Assembly (NCBI RefSeq): GCF_000143415.4
Contig: NW_003314304.1
Location: forward strand, 1,127,346 to 1,191,345
Source: Selaginella moellendorffii
Lineage: Eukaryota; Streptophyta; Lycopodiopsida; Selaginellales; Selaginellaceae
Reading direction: 5' to 3'
Length of the DNA: 64,000 bases
This document shows, piece after piece, positions 19,969-30,319 of this stretch (position 1 is its first letter; each line of letters begins with the position of its first letter). Position numbers and translations under genes: made by a program. The notes below the pieces were generated by a model. That model saw only the letters and a list, made by a program, of their open reading frames with translations, ran no database searches and was not told the origin of the DNA.

Positions 19969-21502
19969 ATGGAGTTCCTTCTCTTCTTCTTTGGCTTTCT
20001 ACTATTGCTCCATCTCTTCAAGAATGTGTTGCTGTCAAGCAAGAGGCTGCCCCCATCTCCATGGGGCTTGCCACTCATTGGTCACCTCCATCTCATTGGA
20101 AGAATGCCTCACCATTCATTGCAAAAGCTGTCCAGGAAGTTTGGAGAGATCATGTATCTCAAACTGGGGATGATCCCAGCAATTGTGATTTCCAGTCCAG
20201 ATCTAGCAAAACAAATGTTCAAGACTGGAGACACAACTTTTAGTTTCAGGCCATACTTGTTGGTTGGAGAGCACAGTGGGTACAATTTCAAGGGAATAGC
20301 TTTGGCTAATGGTGATCACTGGAAGAGCATGAGAAAGATCTGCACCACCGAGCTCTTCACAGTCAAACGCATTGACTCTTTCTTGTGGGTTAGAATGAAG
20401 GAGCTTTCTTACTTGGTATCATCACTCGCTCAAGCTTGCAATGACCAAAGTATTGTAGATGTGAGAGAGCACCTCACGGTCCTCACATTCAACGTACAAA
20501 CTCGGATCCTCATGAGCAAGAGGTTTTTCGGTGAGAACTTGAGTGACGACGAGCTAGCAGAAGCCAGAGTATTCAAGGAACTGATTGATGAGTCAGTCCA
20601 GTTTGCTTTCCAGTTCCATATAAGTGAGTTTGTGCCCTCTTGGCTCAAATGGATTGACTGGAACATACCACAGGCCAAAAGAGTTGCTGCCAAGCAGGAC
20701 GAATTCCTCCAGAAGATCATGGACGAACACAAAGCCAAAAAATCCAGTCCCACAAAGGATTTCATGGATATTTTGCTTGAGCACAGAGGAGATGACCAAG
20801 AAGTTGTCAAAGCCACCTTGATGGTAAGCCGAGAGAATGATTCTAACATGATAATTCATACTCTGGAATGCTTTGTCACAGGAAATCTTGGCAGCAGGAA
20901 CAGACACAAGTGCATGCACAGTAGAGTGGGCTTTGCTGGAACTTCTCAACAATCCAGAGATCATGAAGAAAGCACAAGAAGAACTTGATGTTGTCGTGGG
21001 CGGAGGTCGCACTGTTTTAGAGTCTGATTTCCCAAAGCTGACATATCTTGAGGCCATGATCAAGGAAACTTTCAGGATTCACCCTCCAACGCCATTGCTG
21101 GTGCCAAGGATGTCAACGCAAGCTTGTGCCTTGGGTCAATCATTCCACATTCCTAAAGGTGCCACCACCATTGTCAACTATTACTCGATTGGCCGAGATC
21201 CAGAGGTTTGGGAGAATCCAGCTAAGTTTTGGCCCGAAAGATTTCTGGGGTTGGCAATTGATGTGAAAGGCCACAACTTTGAGCTGATTCCATTTGGAGC
21301 TGGGAGAAGAATATGCCCAGGCATGTCACTCGGCCTCAAAACTGTTTATCTCACTCTTGGAAACTTGCTCCACGGTTTTGACTGGCATCGTCTTCCTGGG
21401 AAAAACTATGGTGTTGATGAGACTTTTGGAGCAGTAACCTGGCCAAAGTCATCATTGCAAGTTCGTGTAACTCGACGGCTAGCAAATACAAATACTCAGT
21501 AA
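19969..21502 (+). CDS. Cytochrome P450 C', A-type, 491 aa, 2 exons
   Basis: Exons 19969-20823 and 20882-21502, with a 58-bp intron (ATG|GTAAGCC...GTCACAG|GAA) in phase 0. The signature motifs are all intact: anchor MEFLLFFFGFLLLL, hinge LPPSPWGLPLIGH, helix C HWKSMRKI, AAGTDTSACTVEW, ExxR in KETFRIHPP, FWPERF and the heme loop FGAGRRICPG. ATG 19969 aligns with the starts of the other family members; an in-frame ATG nine codons upstream (19942) is less likely. It is the template against which pseudogenes A, C and D can be read. Tandem position and shared intron show recent duplication from the same ancestor as B' and F. Substrate unknown. Confidence 0.93.
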
Positions 21503-21756
21503 CGCAAAATAAATATGATATATTTCTCGAACTAAGAGAGCTCCACATGGTCTGACTGTGGAACTTATAAAAAGTCTTACATCTTCAAATTAGAGAATTG
21601 TTCCACTAGAGGATCAAATGGGAGAATCTCATTAGTGTCCCTACAGATGTTGACAAACTTACAGAAAAATGGAATTCTTAAAAATCTGACGTCAAATAGT
21701 AGTGATTTTAGTCCTTGTTTTGTTCCAAAAGAGGATCAAATGAAGGCATCTGTCCC

Positions 21757-21763
21757 TATATAT
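21757..21763 (+). promoter_or_regulatory. Candidate TATA box of P450 F
   Basis: CCCTATATATG lies about 40 bases upstream of the chosen ATG of P450 F. A shortish leader would fit. Sequence-only guess. Confidence 0.4.
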
Positions 21764-21796
21764 GTACTTAACAAATTGCCACTTCAAGGTAGAGTA

Positions 21797-23320
21797 ATGG
21801 AGTTTCTTCTCTACTTTCTGGCTCTCTTGCTCTTTGTTAGAATTCTTATGTTGCAACGCAAGAGGCTGCCGCCATCTCCATGGGGTTTGCCATTGATTGG
21901 TCATCTCCATCTCTTAGATCGAATGATTCACCAATCTCTTCAGAAGTTATCCAACAAGTTTGGGGATGTTATGTTCTTGAGACTTGGCATGGTTCCAGCC
22001 GTTATTATTTCCAGTCCAGCTATGGCGAAAGAAGTACTCAAGACTCATGATCTGATCTTTAGTTCCAGACCATTTGTATTAGTTGGGCAGTATGTGAGCT
22101 ATAACTTCAAGGGGCTGGCATTAGCTAGTGGCGATCATTGGAAAAACGTGAGGAAGATCTGCACTACAGAGCTTTTCACTGTAAAGCGTATAGACTCCTT
22201 CTTATGGGTAAGGGTTGAGGAGCTTTGTTATTTGATCTCATCTCTCGCGAAAGCTCCTAAAGGTGTTGATATGAGAGAGCACCTTACAGTGCTTACATTC
22301 AATATCACGAGCAGAATCCTCATGAGTAAGAGATTCTTTGGAGAGAACTTGGTTGGGGAGGATCTAACAGATGCCAAAACATTCAAAGAAGTGATGCACG
22401 AAGTCGCTGAAATTGGTCTCCAGTTCCATATAGGCCAGTTTGTTCCGGATTGGCTTCGATGGATCGACTGGAGCATACCACGGGTGAAAAGGATCTTTGC
22501 CAAGGAAGACAAGTTCTTCGAGAAGGTCATTACCGAGCACAAGAAAAGTGGAGGATCACGTCCACAACCTGATTTTACAGACATTTTGCTTCAGCATTAC
22601 AAAGACGAGGAGGTTGTCAAAGGCACTCTAATGGTACGAAGTCCTTATATTTCTAAATTTGAAATCATTGATCAGTCTTTTGCGCAGGAAATTCTAATAG
22701 CTGGAATGGACACAAGTGCTTGCACAGTAGAGTGGGCCTTACTGGAACTTGTCAACAATCCAGAGGTAATGAAAAAGGCACAAGAAGAACTTGATGTAGT
22801 GGTGGGTCGAAATCGCATGGCTACCGAAACCGATTTCTCAAAGCTGACATATCTTGAAGCTGTGATCAAGGAAACTCTCAGGCTTCACCCTCCCGTTCCA
22901 ATTCTAGTGCCTCACATGTCAAACAGAGCATGCGTTTTGGCTGGTTTTGATGTTCCCAAAGGAGCCACCACCATTATTAATTTCTACTCCATTAGCAGGG
23001 ACCCAAATGTGTGGGAACATCCCACAAAGTTTTGGCCAGAGAGGTTTGGGCAGATAACAGCTGATGTTAAAGGGCAGGACTTTGAGCTGATTCCCTTTGG
23101 AGCTGGAAGAAGAATGTGTCCAGGAATGTCACTTGGCCTCAAGACTGTCCACCTTGTTCTCTCAAACTTGCTCCACAGTTTTCATTGGGAGCGTGTTCCT
23201 GGAGAAAGCTACAATTTGGATGAAGGTGTTGGATCAGTGACTTGGCCAAAGTCGCCATTGCAGGCACAGCTCACTCCAAGGCTGCGGAACCTGGATGTAA
23301 TTTTCAACTTCGCTCAATGA
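21797..23320 (+). CDS. Cytochrome P450 F, A-type, 489 aa, 2 exons
   Basis: Exons 21797-22633 and 22688-23320. It has the anchor MEFLLYFLALLLFVRIL, hinge RLPPSPWGLPLIGH, helix C HWKNVRKI, oxygen-binding AGMDTSACTVEW, ExxR in KETLRLHPP, FWPERF and heme loop FGAGRRMCPGMSLG. The 54-bp intron (GTACGAAG...TTGCGCAG) has a length divisible by three and no in-frame stop. The genomic frame therefore stays open from 21635 to 23320, and the retained form would add 18 residues just before the I-helix. ATG 21797 is chosen because it aligns with the other members, although the frame is open 54 codons further upstream. Substrate unknown; likely specialised metabolism by family. Confidence 0.92.
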   Translation: MEFLLYFLALLLFVRILMLQRKRLPPSPWGLPLIGHLHLLDRMIHQSLQKLSNKFGDVMFLRLGMVPAVIISSPAMAKEVLKTHDLIFSSRPFVLVGQYVSYNFKGLALASGDHWKNVRKICTTELFTVKRIDSFLWVRVEELCYLISSLAKAPKGVDMREHLTVLTFNITSRILMSKRFFGENLVGEDLTDAKTFKEVMHEVAEIGLQFHIGQFVPDWLRWIDWSIPRVKRIFAKEDKFFEKVITEHKKSGGSRPQPDFTDILLQHYKDEEVVKGTLMVRSPYISKFEIIDQSFAQEILIAGMDTSACTVEWALLELVNNPEVMKKAQEELDVVVGRNRMATETDFSKLTYLEAVIKETLRLHPPVPILVPHMSNRACVLAGFDVPKGATTIINFYSISRDPNVWEHPTKFWPERFGQITADVKGQDFELIPFGAGRRMCPGMSLGLKTVHLVLSNLLHSFHWERVPGESYNLDEGVGSVTWPKSPLQAQLTPRLRNLDVIFNFAQ

Positions 23321-23477
23321 AACATTTTATAAATATCACATTAAATACTACTTTCTAAGATTAATATAATATTATGAAAACAAAAAAAGATAGACCATTA
23401 TAATCCTATTTGGTTTGGGGTCCACTTTTTACCCTTGTAAGTTTTTAGGGTTCTTACTTGTGGCGGCAAAAGAGAGA

Positions 23478-25764
23478 ATGGGGAGGCCGCGGCGCGAGGT
23501 GAGAACAGCGATTGTGGAGCGGGAGAGTAGCAGCAGCGATGAGAGCTCCGACGAGGATGTAGACGATCTTGCGGCGGAGGAGGAGGAGGAGAAAGATGAA
23601 GAAGAAGAGATTGGGGAAGAGGAGGAGGAGGAAACCAAGGAGCATTCGGCTGTGGAGGGAAAGAAGGGTAGAAAGAAGATTACAATCAGTTTGAAAGCAG
23701 CAAAGCTTTGCAAGGTATGCTTCTGTTGCTCTTTCTTTGATATTTTCTTCTTCTCTCTTCTATTTATATCAGGTTTGCAAAGGGAAAGATCATCAAGCTG
23801 GCTTTGTTGGGTCAGTTTACTTGGATTGTCCAAACAGGCCGTGCTATCTCTGCAAACGACCTGGTAAGTTCCAATTCTTTTTTTTTTCTTTCTTTCTAGG
23901 AGAGCTTAAACACATTTTTTTTTTTTTCACTTAGGCCATACTACCGCAACTTGTCCCCATCGTTTGGCCAGTGAGCATGGTGTCACCCCCGGAATTCGCA
24001 AGACATCTGTAGGAGTGGCAGATTTTATCTATGAGCGTCAGCTGGGAAGGCACAGATCCATGGTAAGTTTTGTTTGATACGTTTATTTCTTCTTTCCTTG
24101 TTTCGACGATACAAAACTTTCTTTTCAGGTAAGGCCCAGGCTTCCAATTCCCAATAAAGTCGAATGCGGCATCCTCAAGCTACATAGTCGTCGAGTAACC
24201 TGTCTCGAGTTTCATCCAACCAACGATAAGCTTGTCATATCCGGAGACAAGGTTTGCCTTCCTTTCTTCCTTTCTTGCATCTTATTGCTGTATTTTGTGC
24301 TGTAGAAAGGCCAAGTTGGGATTTGGGACTACCTCAAAGTCTACGACAAAACGGTCTACGAGACAGTACACAGCTGCATTGTCAACAGCATGAAGTATTT
24401 GCTCGCACTCGTCCACACTTGATCGCGTTGCTAACGCTTTAGAAAACTTTTTTCGCAAGGTTTATTCCAAACTCGGATGAAACCATCTGTTCTTCGGGCT
24501 CTGATGGGCACCTGTGCCTCACAGACTTGGAAACCGGTTTGACACAAAGCTTGATAAACCTCAATCCGGGGGGATGGCAAGTAAGTCTTTCTCTCGCACA
24601 ACTAGTTTTATGATTCTGTTATTTCCAGGGACCTTCAACCTTCAAAATGATTTATGGAATGGATTTAAATCTCACCAGAAACTTGGCTTTGGCAGCCGAC
24701 AATTTTGGATACTTGTACAGGTGAGGACTGTCTATGTGGGTTTTGAATGTGAACGAACGCTTTCTTTTTTTCCAGACTAGACTTAAGAACTAAGAAGACT
24801 CATGACAAGCCTCTGTTGATCCATAAGAAAGGCACAAAAGTCGTTGGACTCCACACTAATCCAATCGACCAAGACATATTTATCACATCTGGCAACGATC
24901 ACATGGTATGTTTCCGAGCTTTTTTTCATGCATTTTTCCATTTTCTAACTCAAAGCAAAATATATTTCTAGGCTCGAATTTGGGACTTGAGAATGCTTGA
25001 CAGTCGCAATCATCTCGCGGAGCTCTCTCATCCAAGAGTCGTGAGCTCCGCCTACTTCTCGCCTAGAACAGGAAACAAGATTATGACCACTTGCCAAGAC
25101 AACAGGATTCGCATTTGGGACTGTATTTTCTCCAACTTGGGAACTCCAAGCAGGGAGATTGTTCACAGCCACGACTTCAACAGATATCTCACTTGTTTCC
25201 GAGCAGAATGGGATCCAAAGGTACGCACTCTTTTCCTTTTTCCGTTCGTCTTTTCCAAATCTAGAGCTTGCTTTATGATTTTCATCCAGGATCCCACGGA
25301 ATGCCTGGCTGTGATCGGTCGATACATCAGCGACGACTTCAATGGCGTTGCGTTGCATCCGATCGATTTCATCGACGTGAGCACTGGACAGATAGTTGCC
25401 AAGGCCATTGATCGGAGCATCACGACGATAAGTCCCGTAAACAAGCTCCATCCTCGCCTTGATATCCTGGCCTCTGGAAGCTCACGGTAACATCCGTTTT
25501 TTTTCTTGTAACTTTTCTTCTATCATGTTTCTTGTTGGGTTTCTAAGGTCGATCTTCATCTGGTCGCCCGAGGACGAGGACGAGGAGCAGCCCGAGGTGA
25601 AGATAGCGATTCCGCCGAGGATCTACACATTTCTGGGGAATGGGAGCTTGAAGAGAAAAGGTGATGGTGATAATGGAGATTGTGATGATGAAGACGAGCT
25701 AGACGAGTGTGCCGGAGCCAAAAAAAAGAACGAAAAGAAGCAAAAATCCAAGAAGAAAATGTGA
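23478..25764 (+). CDS. DDB2: DNA damage-binding protein 2 (WD40, plant type with zinc knuckle), 557 aa, 11 exons
   Basis: This is the UV-damage recognition subunit of the DDB1-CUL4-DDB2 ubiquitin ligase, which starts nucleotide excision repair in chromatin. Exons: 23478-23714, 23773-23863, 23935-24062, 24129-24251, 24306-24394, 24460-24580, 24629-24720, 24776-24905, 24972-25220, 25290-25486, 25548-25764; all junctions are GT-AG and the phases sum to an intact frame. The N-terminus is Ser/Glu-rich and acidic. A CCHC zinc knuckle, CYLCKRPGHTTATC, spans the exon 2/3 junction, as in plant DDB2. WD repeats follow (GHLCLTDLETG, NFGYLYRLDLR, ARIWDLR, RIRIWDCIF, SIFIWSPED). ARIWDLR carries the DxR-type DDB1-docking signature (WDxR). 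The lysine-rich tail looks like a nuclear signal. ATG 23478 is the first in-frame ATG. Confidence 0.9.
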
Positions 25765-25807
25765 TAGAGTGAGGTGGTGGAAAGGTTTGTAAAAGTTATA
25801 CATATCA

Positions 25808-26325
25808 TTAGTCTGAATCATGTAATAATCCAAAAGATTAGTCAGCTTGTTACAGCTACTGACCCTGGATTATAATTAAAGATGATATTGCTTGCAAGAA
25901 CTTTTCCAAACTCCAGGAACTTGGAAGAAGAAAATTGGAAAGAGATATCATTAGTCTCTCATGAAATAATCCGAGAAATAGAAAGATTATAGTCAGCTTG
26001 CACGTGACATGCTACAGCTTTTACTGACCTTTCATTGTCATGGATACTTTTTAATCAAGAAAAGAAGCATCGATAACAAAGATGATATCACAAACTTATT
26101 TTGAAAGAGTTTTTCCAAATTCCAGGAACTTGGAAGAACTGAGAACATTGTCTCTAAATCATGAAATAATCCGAAAGATTAGTCAGCTTGCATGTGAAAT
26201 GTTACAGCTTTTACGGACCTTTCATTGTCATAGATTATTATTTTTAATCAAGTAAAGAAGCCTTAAGATAGCAAAGATGATATCACAAATTTAGCTTGCG
26301 AAGAACTTTTCCAAACTTGGAAGAG
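25808..26325 (+). repeat. Three diverged tandem copies of a ~180-bp sequence
   Basis: Each copy contains ATCATGxAATAATCC, GATTAGTCAGCTTG, ACAGCTxxTACTGACC, AAAGATGATAT and AACTTTTCCAAACT...AACTTGGAAGA in the same order. They start near 25808, 25951 and 26150. The third copy ends at the start codon of the next gene, so the repeat forms its promoter and leader region. Confidence 0.8.
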
Positions 26326-26329
26326 GAGT

Positions 26330-27163
26330 ATGTGGATCTCTAGATCAATTGGCGACAATGTGGAGGGCTGGAAGACATCCGCTGCTCAAAGCGCGCAGGC
26401 CTCGAACAACACGAGCACCAGGTCAGTGCAAAGCTCCGGAGATCTCTTCTCCACAAACACAGTCTACCCAGGCCAGATCTCCAACCATGCCAAGGCCGAT
26501 CTCGAAGTTTACAATCACCTCCTCTCCCTCGACCGCCAGCGCTCGCGTTCGCTCCTCCGCAAGATCATCTACTGCCAGTCCGGTCTCTCCAACGATCTCA
26601 CCCGGAGCTTCATCCAGAGCTTCCATGGCGCCGGCGCCGGCGGTAGCAGTGGCAGCAGTGGTGCGACAAATTTCCAGCTCCAATCCAGCCGCACGGCCAT
26701 GACGCGCCCTCTTATCAATCCAAGGTCGATCATCAACCATGAGTTCCTGATAATTGTGATGAAAATCGGGGGCGAGGAGCGCTTCTTCCTGGCCGAGAAG
26801 TGTGGAGCCGGCGAGGATTGCGGTATCAACATCAAGCTGCTGCCCGGGCTAGACGATTTCCGCAGCGCGCAGGTCTCAAGCTTCGACTGCGAGGACACTC
26901 CCATGGGATTCGAGAGATTGATGAGGATTCTTGAGGATCACGACCCGGATTACACTGTGCACGAGAAGAATTGCTGGGAGTACGCGGTCCAGACCACCAA
27001 GAAGCTACTGTTCGCTTGCAAGGAGATTACCGGGAAGACCCATTTTGGCGATCAGGCCAAGCTCGTGGGAGGAAAGGTCACGATGCATCACATCAAGGAC
27101 ATGGCCATTCGCGGATTTCGTGCTCTTGGGGATATGCTGACTAGCCGTGGACTGGGACATTGA
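26330..27163 (+). CDS. Unrecognised 277-aa protein with an NCWEYA motif
   Basis: A single-exon gene starting MWISRSIGDN. The N-terminal third is polar (SAQASNNTSTRSVQSS) and a Gly/Ser-rich linker follows (HGAGAGGSSGSSGATN). The C-terminal half looks like a compact domain: INHEFLIIVMKIGGEERFF, LAEKCGAGEDCGI, MGFERLMRILEDHDPDY, then EKNCWEYAVQTTKKLL. An upstream His and a later Asn-Cys-x-x-Tyr/Phe-Ala are reminiscent of circularly permuted papain-like folds (NlpC/P60, LRAT, PPPDE). That is only a motif-level resemblance, and I would not assign an activity. No signal peptide or membrane segment is evident. Codon composition is GC-rich and typical of a real gene. Divergent repeats lie immediately upstream. 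Confidence 0.75.
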   Translation: MWISRSIGDNVEGWKTSAAQSAQASNNTSTRSVQSSGDLFSTNTVYPGQISNHAKADLEVYNHLLSLDRQRSRSLLRKIIYCQSGLSNDLTRSFIQSFHGAGAGGSSGSSGATNFQLQSSRTAMTRPLINPRSIINHEFLIIVMKIGGEERFFLAEKCGAGEDCGINIKLLPGLDDFRSAQVSSFDCEDTPMGFERLMRILEDHDPDYTVHEKNCWEYAVQTTKKLLFACKEITGKTHFGDQAKLVGGKVTMHHIKDMAIRGFRALGDMLTSRGLGH

Positions 27164-28023
27164 CTAATATTTGACTACTCTAAATAAATGTTGGATGGCT
27201 GGACTTAAAGATGTTGTTCTTTGGATGAGGATTACTGGCTTGGGTATCTTGACAAGGCAAGAGCTTTGCTGCACAATTGTGCTTGATTTAGCTAAATAAC
27301 TGTTTGATTGTCCCTAACATACACTCTTCAAATACAGTGTTTACAGGATATGCTAGGCATTTGGAGAGCAGAATTGGTGTTTAATTTGATGCCAGAGCTA
27401 AAATTTGGTTTCCTGGGCTGCACTGGTAAAAAGGGGTTTTCAGATGCTGCAAACATATATTACAAACATTACTACTAATTATTTTCAATTACCTGCTAAA
27501 CATTCATTATCATTCAGTAACTAACAATTAGCAAAGCAGTTCGTATTTGAGTTGAATTTATTGAAGCTGAATTGTATAATGTACAAATAATTTTGTTATT
27601 CGTTGTATCACAGCTAACCTCAATAGTATTGAATAATCTTATAATATGCAAATAGTTATGAAACTATTATTATATAATTATAAATCCAAAACCTAAGTTT
27701 AATTTTAGGTTCAATGTTTGCTAAATCATTGTAAATTCAAAATGCCCAAAACTTTGCATCATTCAGAGTAATCTACCACTTCACAAATCGATCTTGCAGT
27801 AGTATTTACAAATATTCTACCCAAGGAGTCACGGCTACTTGCTATTGGAGGAATTGCCAGTTATTATTGCAAATTTATTTATTTCAAATGAGAAGCTTTG
27901 GAGCTTTGAAAGATGTCTCAAGGACACGGCGATTTGAGGATTTCTTGCTCTCCGTGGACTCAAACGTTGACTAAACTTTGACTAGACCAGGAGCTAAGAG
28001 AATATCTTCTTTGAGTGATTTTG
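27164..28023. other. Intergenic, mostly AT-rich, containing a PPR relic
   Basis: Apart from the PPR relic at 27325-27455, this stretch is AT-rich with no supported gene. The last ~100 bases are the leader of PPR2. Confidence 0.6.
27325..27455 (+). pseudogene. Short PPR gene relic
   Basis: CTCTTCAAATACAGTG...TTTACAGGATATGC...GGCATTTGGAGAG...ATGCCAGAGC...CTGCACTGGTAAAAAGG matches PPR2 at about 28370-28500 with many substitutions and small indels. It is a decayed partial duplication of about one and a half PPR motifs, one kb upstream of its source. Confidence 0.75.
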
Positions 28024-29931
28024 ATGATATGCATTGGATGCCAAGGCTTTTCAAGCTATAGAAATGCAAATCAAGGATTCAGAGATGTTGTTACTTGGAC
28101 AAGGATGCTCCAAGCTTACTCGCTCAAGGGGTGGATTCACAAAGCTAGGCTTCTTTTCAATCGAATGCCTGAGAAGAACATTGTGACTTGGACCGTGATG
28201 GTATCTGCTTATGCCCAGGCTGGGCATCTTGATAACGCAAAATATTTGCTAAATCAAATGCCTGAGTGGAGTACGATTGTCCTTACAATTATGATTGTCG
28301 CTTGTTTTAAAGATGGCTATGTTGATTTGGCTAAAGAAATGTTCGACGAAGTTCCTGTTGCTGATATACCCTCTTCAAATGCAATGCTTACAGGATATGC
28401 CCAGACTAGGCATTTGGAGAGAGCAGAATTGCTGTTTGATTCGATGCCGGAGCGTAATGTGGTCTCCTGGACTGCATTGCTAAAAGGATTTGCAGATGCT
28501 GGAGATCTTGAGCGCGTGGAGAAACTGTTTGTGGATATCCCCGAGAGAAACATCGTAACTTGGAATGTGATTGTAAACGCATTTGCCGCATTCGGGCATT
28601 TAGAACGAGCCAATGTGTTACTAAGGAGAATGCCCGAGCACAATGTTGTCACTTGGAACGAAATGATCACGGCCTTTGCAAACTCTGGAAACATAGCTTC
28701 AGCCAAGAAAATGTTTGAAAAGATGCCCGAAAGAACTCTAGCGTCGTGGAATCTCTTAGTTTCGGCATACGTCCTGGAAGGGTATTTGCACGAAGCAAAA
28801 CTTATATTCGATCGAATGCCACAACACAACGTTGTTGCGATCACCGCAATGATCCAAGCGCTTTCGTCGCACGGTCGCATTGAGGAGGCCAAGATCCTGT
28901 TTGACCAGTCGGTAGAGAAGAACATAGTCACCTACAATGCCATGATCGAGGGATTTGCCCAGAATGGTCACCTCTCCAAAGCCAAGACCCTTTTCAATTC
29001 CATGCCGAGAAGAGATTCCACCACCTGGAACATCCTCATCTCCGCGCACGCTCAGACTGGATCACTGGAGGATGCAAAGTTCCTGTACGATTCGATGCCG
29101 GAGCCCAATCTAGTCTCCACCAACACGATGATCTCTGCCTATGCCCAGATCGGGCAAACCCACGAAGCGAGACGCCTGTTTGATTCGATGCCAGCGCTGA
29201 GCTCCGTGTCGTGGAACTCGATGATCACTGCTTTCATGCTGAATGGAGAGCCCCACCAAGGGAGATTGATCTTCGAGGAGATGCCAGAGCCCAACATCGT
29301 GTCCTGGAACGCGCTTCTCCACGGATTCGCCCTCAATGGCCACCACAAGGCTGCGAAAGGAGTGTTTGATGCCATGCCCTTTCGCGATGCCGTCGCGATC
29401 ACCACAATGATCGTCTCCCTGTGCCAGAGCAGCGATCTTAGAACCGCAACAGCGCTATTCGAGAGAATGCCCTACCGCGATCTCATCCCCTGGACGGCAA
29501 TGGTGGCGGCATTCGCCTACTCTGGCCTGGCCGATCGCGCAGCGCAGTTATTTCGAGCCCTGGAGATGGATGGGATCGAGCCTAACCAGATCTCCTTCAC
29601 CAGCATTCTTATCGCTTGCAGCCACGCCGGGAAGCTCGATCTAGCGCGCCAGCTCCTGCGCCTGATGATTCAAGACCACGAAATCCTTCCACTGCGCGAG
29701 CATTTCTCCCTGATCGTCGACGGGCTAGGCCGGATCGGGCAGCTCCGCCTGGCCGAGGAGATGATCCACGCGATGCCATTCGTGCCGGATCCTGTCGCCT
29801 ATGGCGCGCTGCTCGGCGCATCCAAGATCCATCGCGAGGACCAAGCACAAGCGCGAGGCGTCGCGCAAACCCTAGCAAAGCTCGATCCAGCGAGCGTGAC
29901 GCCGTATGTAACGCTCTCCTCCATTGGATAG
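28024..29931 (+). CDS. PPR protein built of 31-residue S-type motifs (PPR2), 635 aa
   Basis: An intronless gene, presumably organelle-targeted and RNA-binding. Nearly the whole protein is an array of about 15 motifs with the same 31-residue spacing, for example NVVSWTALLKGFADAGDLER followed by VEKLFVDIPER. This S/SS-type organisation differs from the alternating P-L-S of PPR1 and PPR3. It ends with the usual DGIEPNQISFTSILIACSHAG, a VDGLGRIGQLRLAEEMI motif and a short E-like tail (YVTLSSIG). There is no DYW domain. The first in-frame ATG (28024) gives no strong transit peptide by eye, so the start may need support. G+C rises toward the 3' half. A partial relic of this gene lies at 27325-27455. 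Confidence 0.88.
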   Translation: MICIGCQGFSSYRNANQGFRDVVTWTRMLQAYSLKGWIHKARLLFNRMPEKNIVTWTVMVSAYAQAGHLDNAKYLLNQMPEWSTIVLTIMIVACFKDGYVDLAKEMFDEVPVADIPSSNAMLTGYAQTRHLERAELLFDSMPERNVVSWTALLKGFADAGDLERVEKLFVDIPERNIVTWNVIVNAFAAFGHLERANVLLRRMPEHNVVTWNEMITAFANSGNIASAKKMFEKMPERTLASWNLLVSAYVLEGYLHEAKLIFDRMPQHNVVAITAMIQALSSHGRIEEAKILFDQSVEKNIVTYNAMIEGFAQNGHLSKAKTLFNSMPRRDSTTWNILISAHAQTGSLEDAKFLYDSMPEPNLVSTNTMISAYAQIGQTHEARRLFDSMPALSSVSWNSMITAFMLNGEPHQGRLIFEEMPEPNIVSWNALLHGFALNGHHKAAKGVFDAMPFRDAVAITTMIVSLCQSSDLRTATALFERMPYRDLIPWTAMVAAFAYSGLADRAAQLFRALEMDGIEPNQISFTSILIACSHAGKLDLARQLLRLMIQDHEILPLREHFSLIVDGLGRIGQLRLAEEMIHAMPFVPDPVAYGALLGASKIHREDQAQARGVAQTLAKLDPASVTPYVTLSSIG

Positions 29932-30319
29932 CCGCCACGTGGCTGTATCTTCCAAAAGGTTAACGTGGCAGTTAGTACCGACTACACCTGGCAGGCTTAC
30001 TAAGAATAGGAGCTCGTTTTTCCACTGGGACTTTGTCAAGGACACGTCCTTGCTCAAGAGTGGGGACGGCGGTGGCGTGTGAGTGGAGCGCTCTTTGCCG
30101 TTTAAAGAGAAGCGATCAATGTTTGTTTTCTTGTTCTAGAGAGGAAGAATTCCCGGATAAGATCGATCGCATTGGAATTCGAGCGCTTTGAATGCTGGCC
30201 GCGATCATCCAGCCCCAAATCTCCAGGTCGGTTCTTCAATCTTGATCAGCTAGCCCTAGCGCCATCACCGCATCGCTGCTGCCGGAGCGGCGCATTGGCA
30301 GTCATCGGTCGATCGATCC
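29932..30319. other. Intergenic region and ACX2 leader
   Basis: No gene is supported. It presumably contains the PPR2 3' end and the promoter and leader of ACX2; no clear TATA box is seen. Confidence 0.5.

Noticed and set aside
23429-23833. Minus-strand frame over DDB2 exon 1
   Set aside because: It is the Ser-rich complement of the acidic Glu-rich DDB2 N-terminus.
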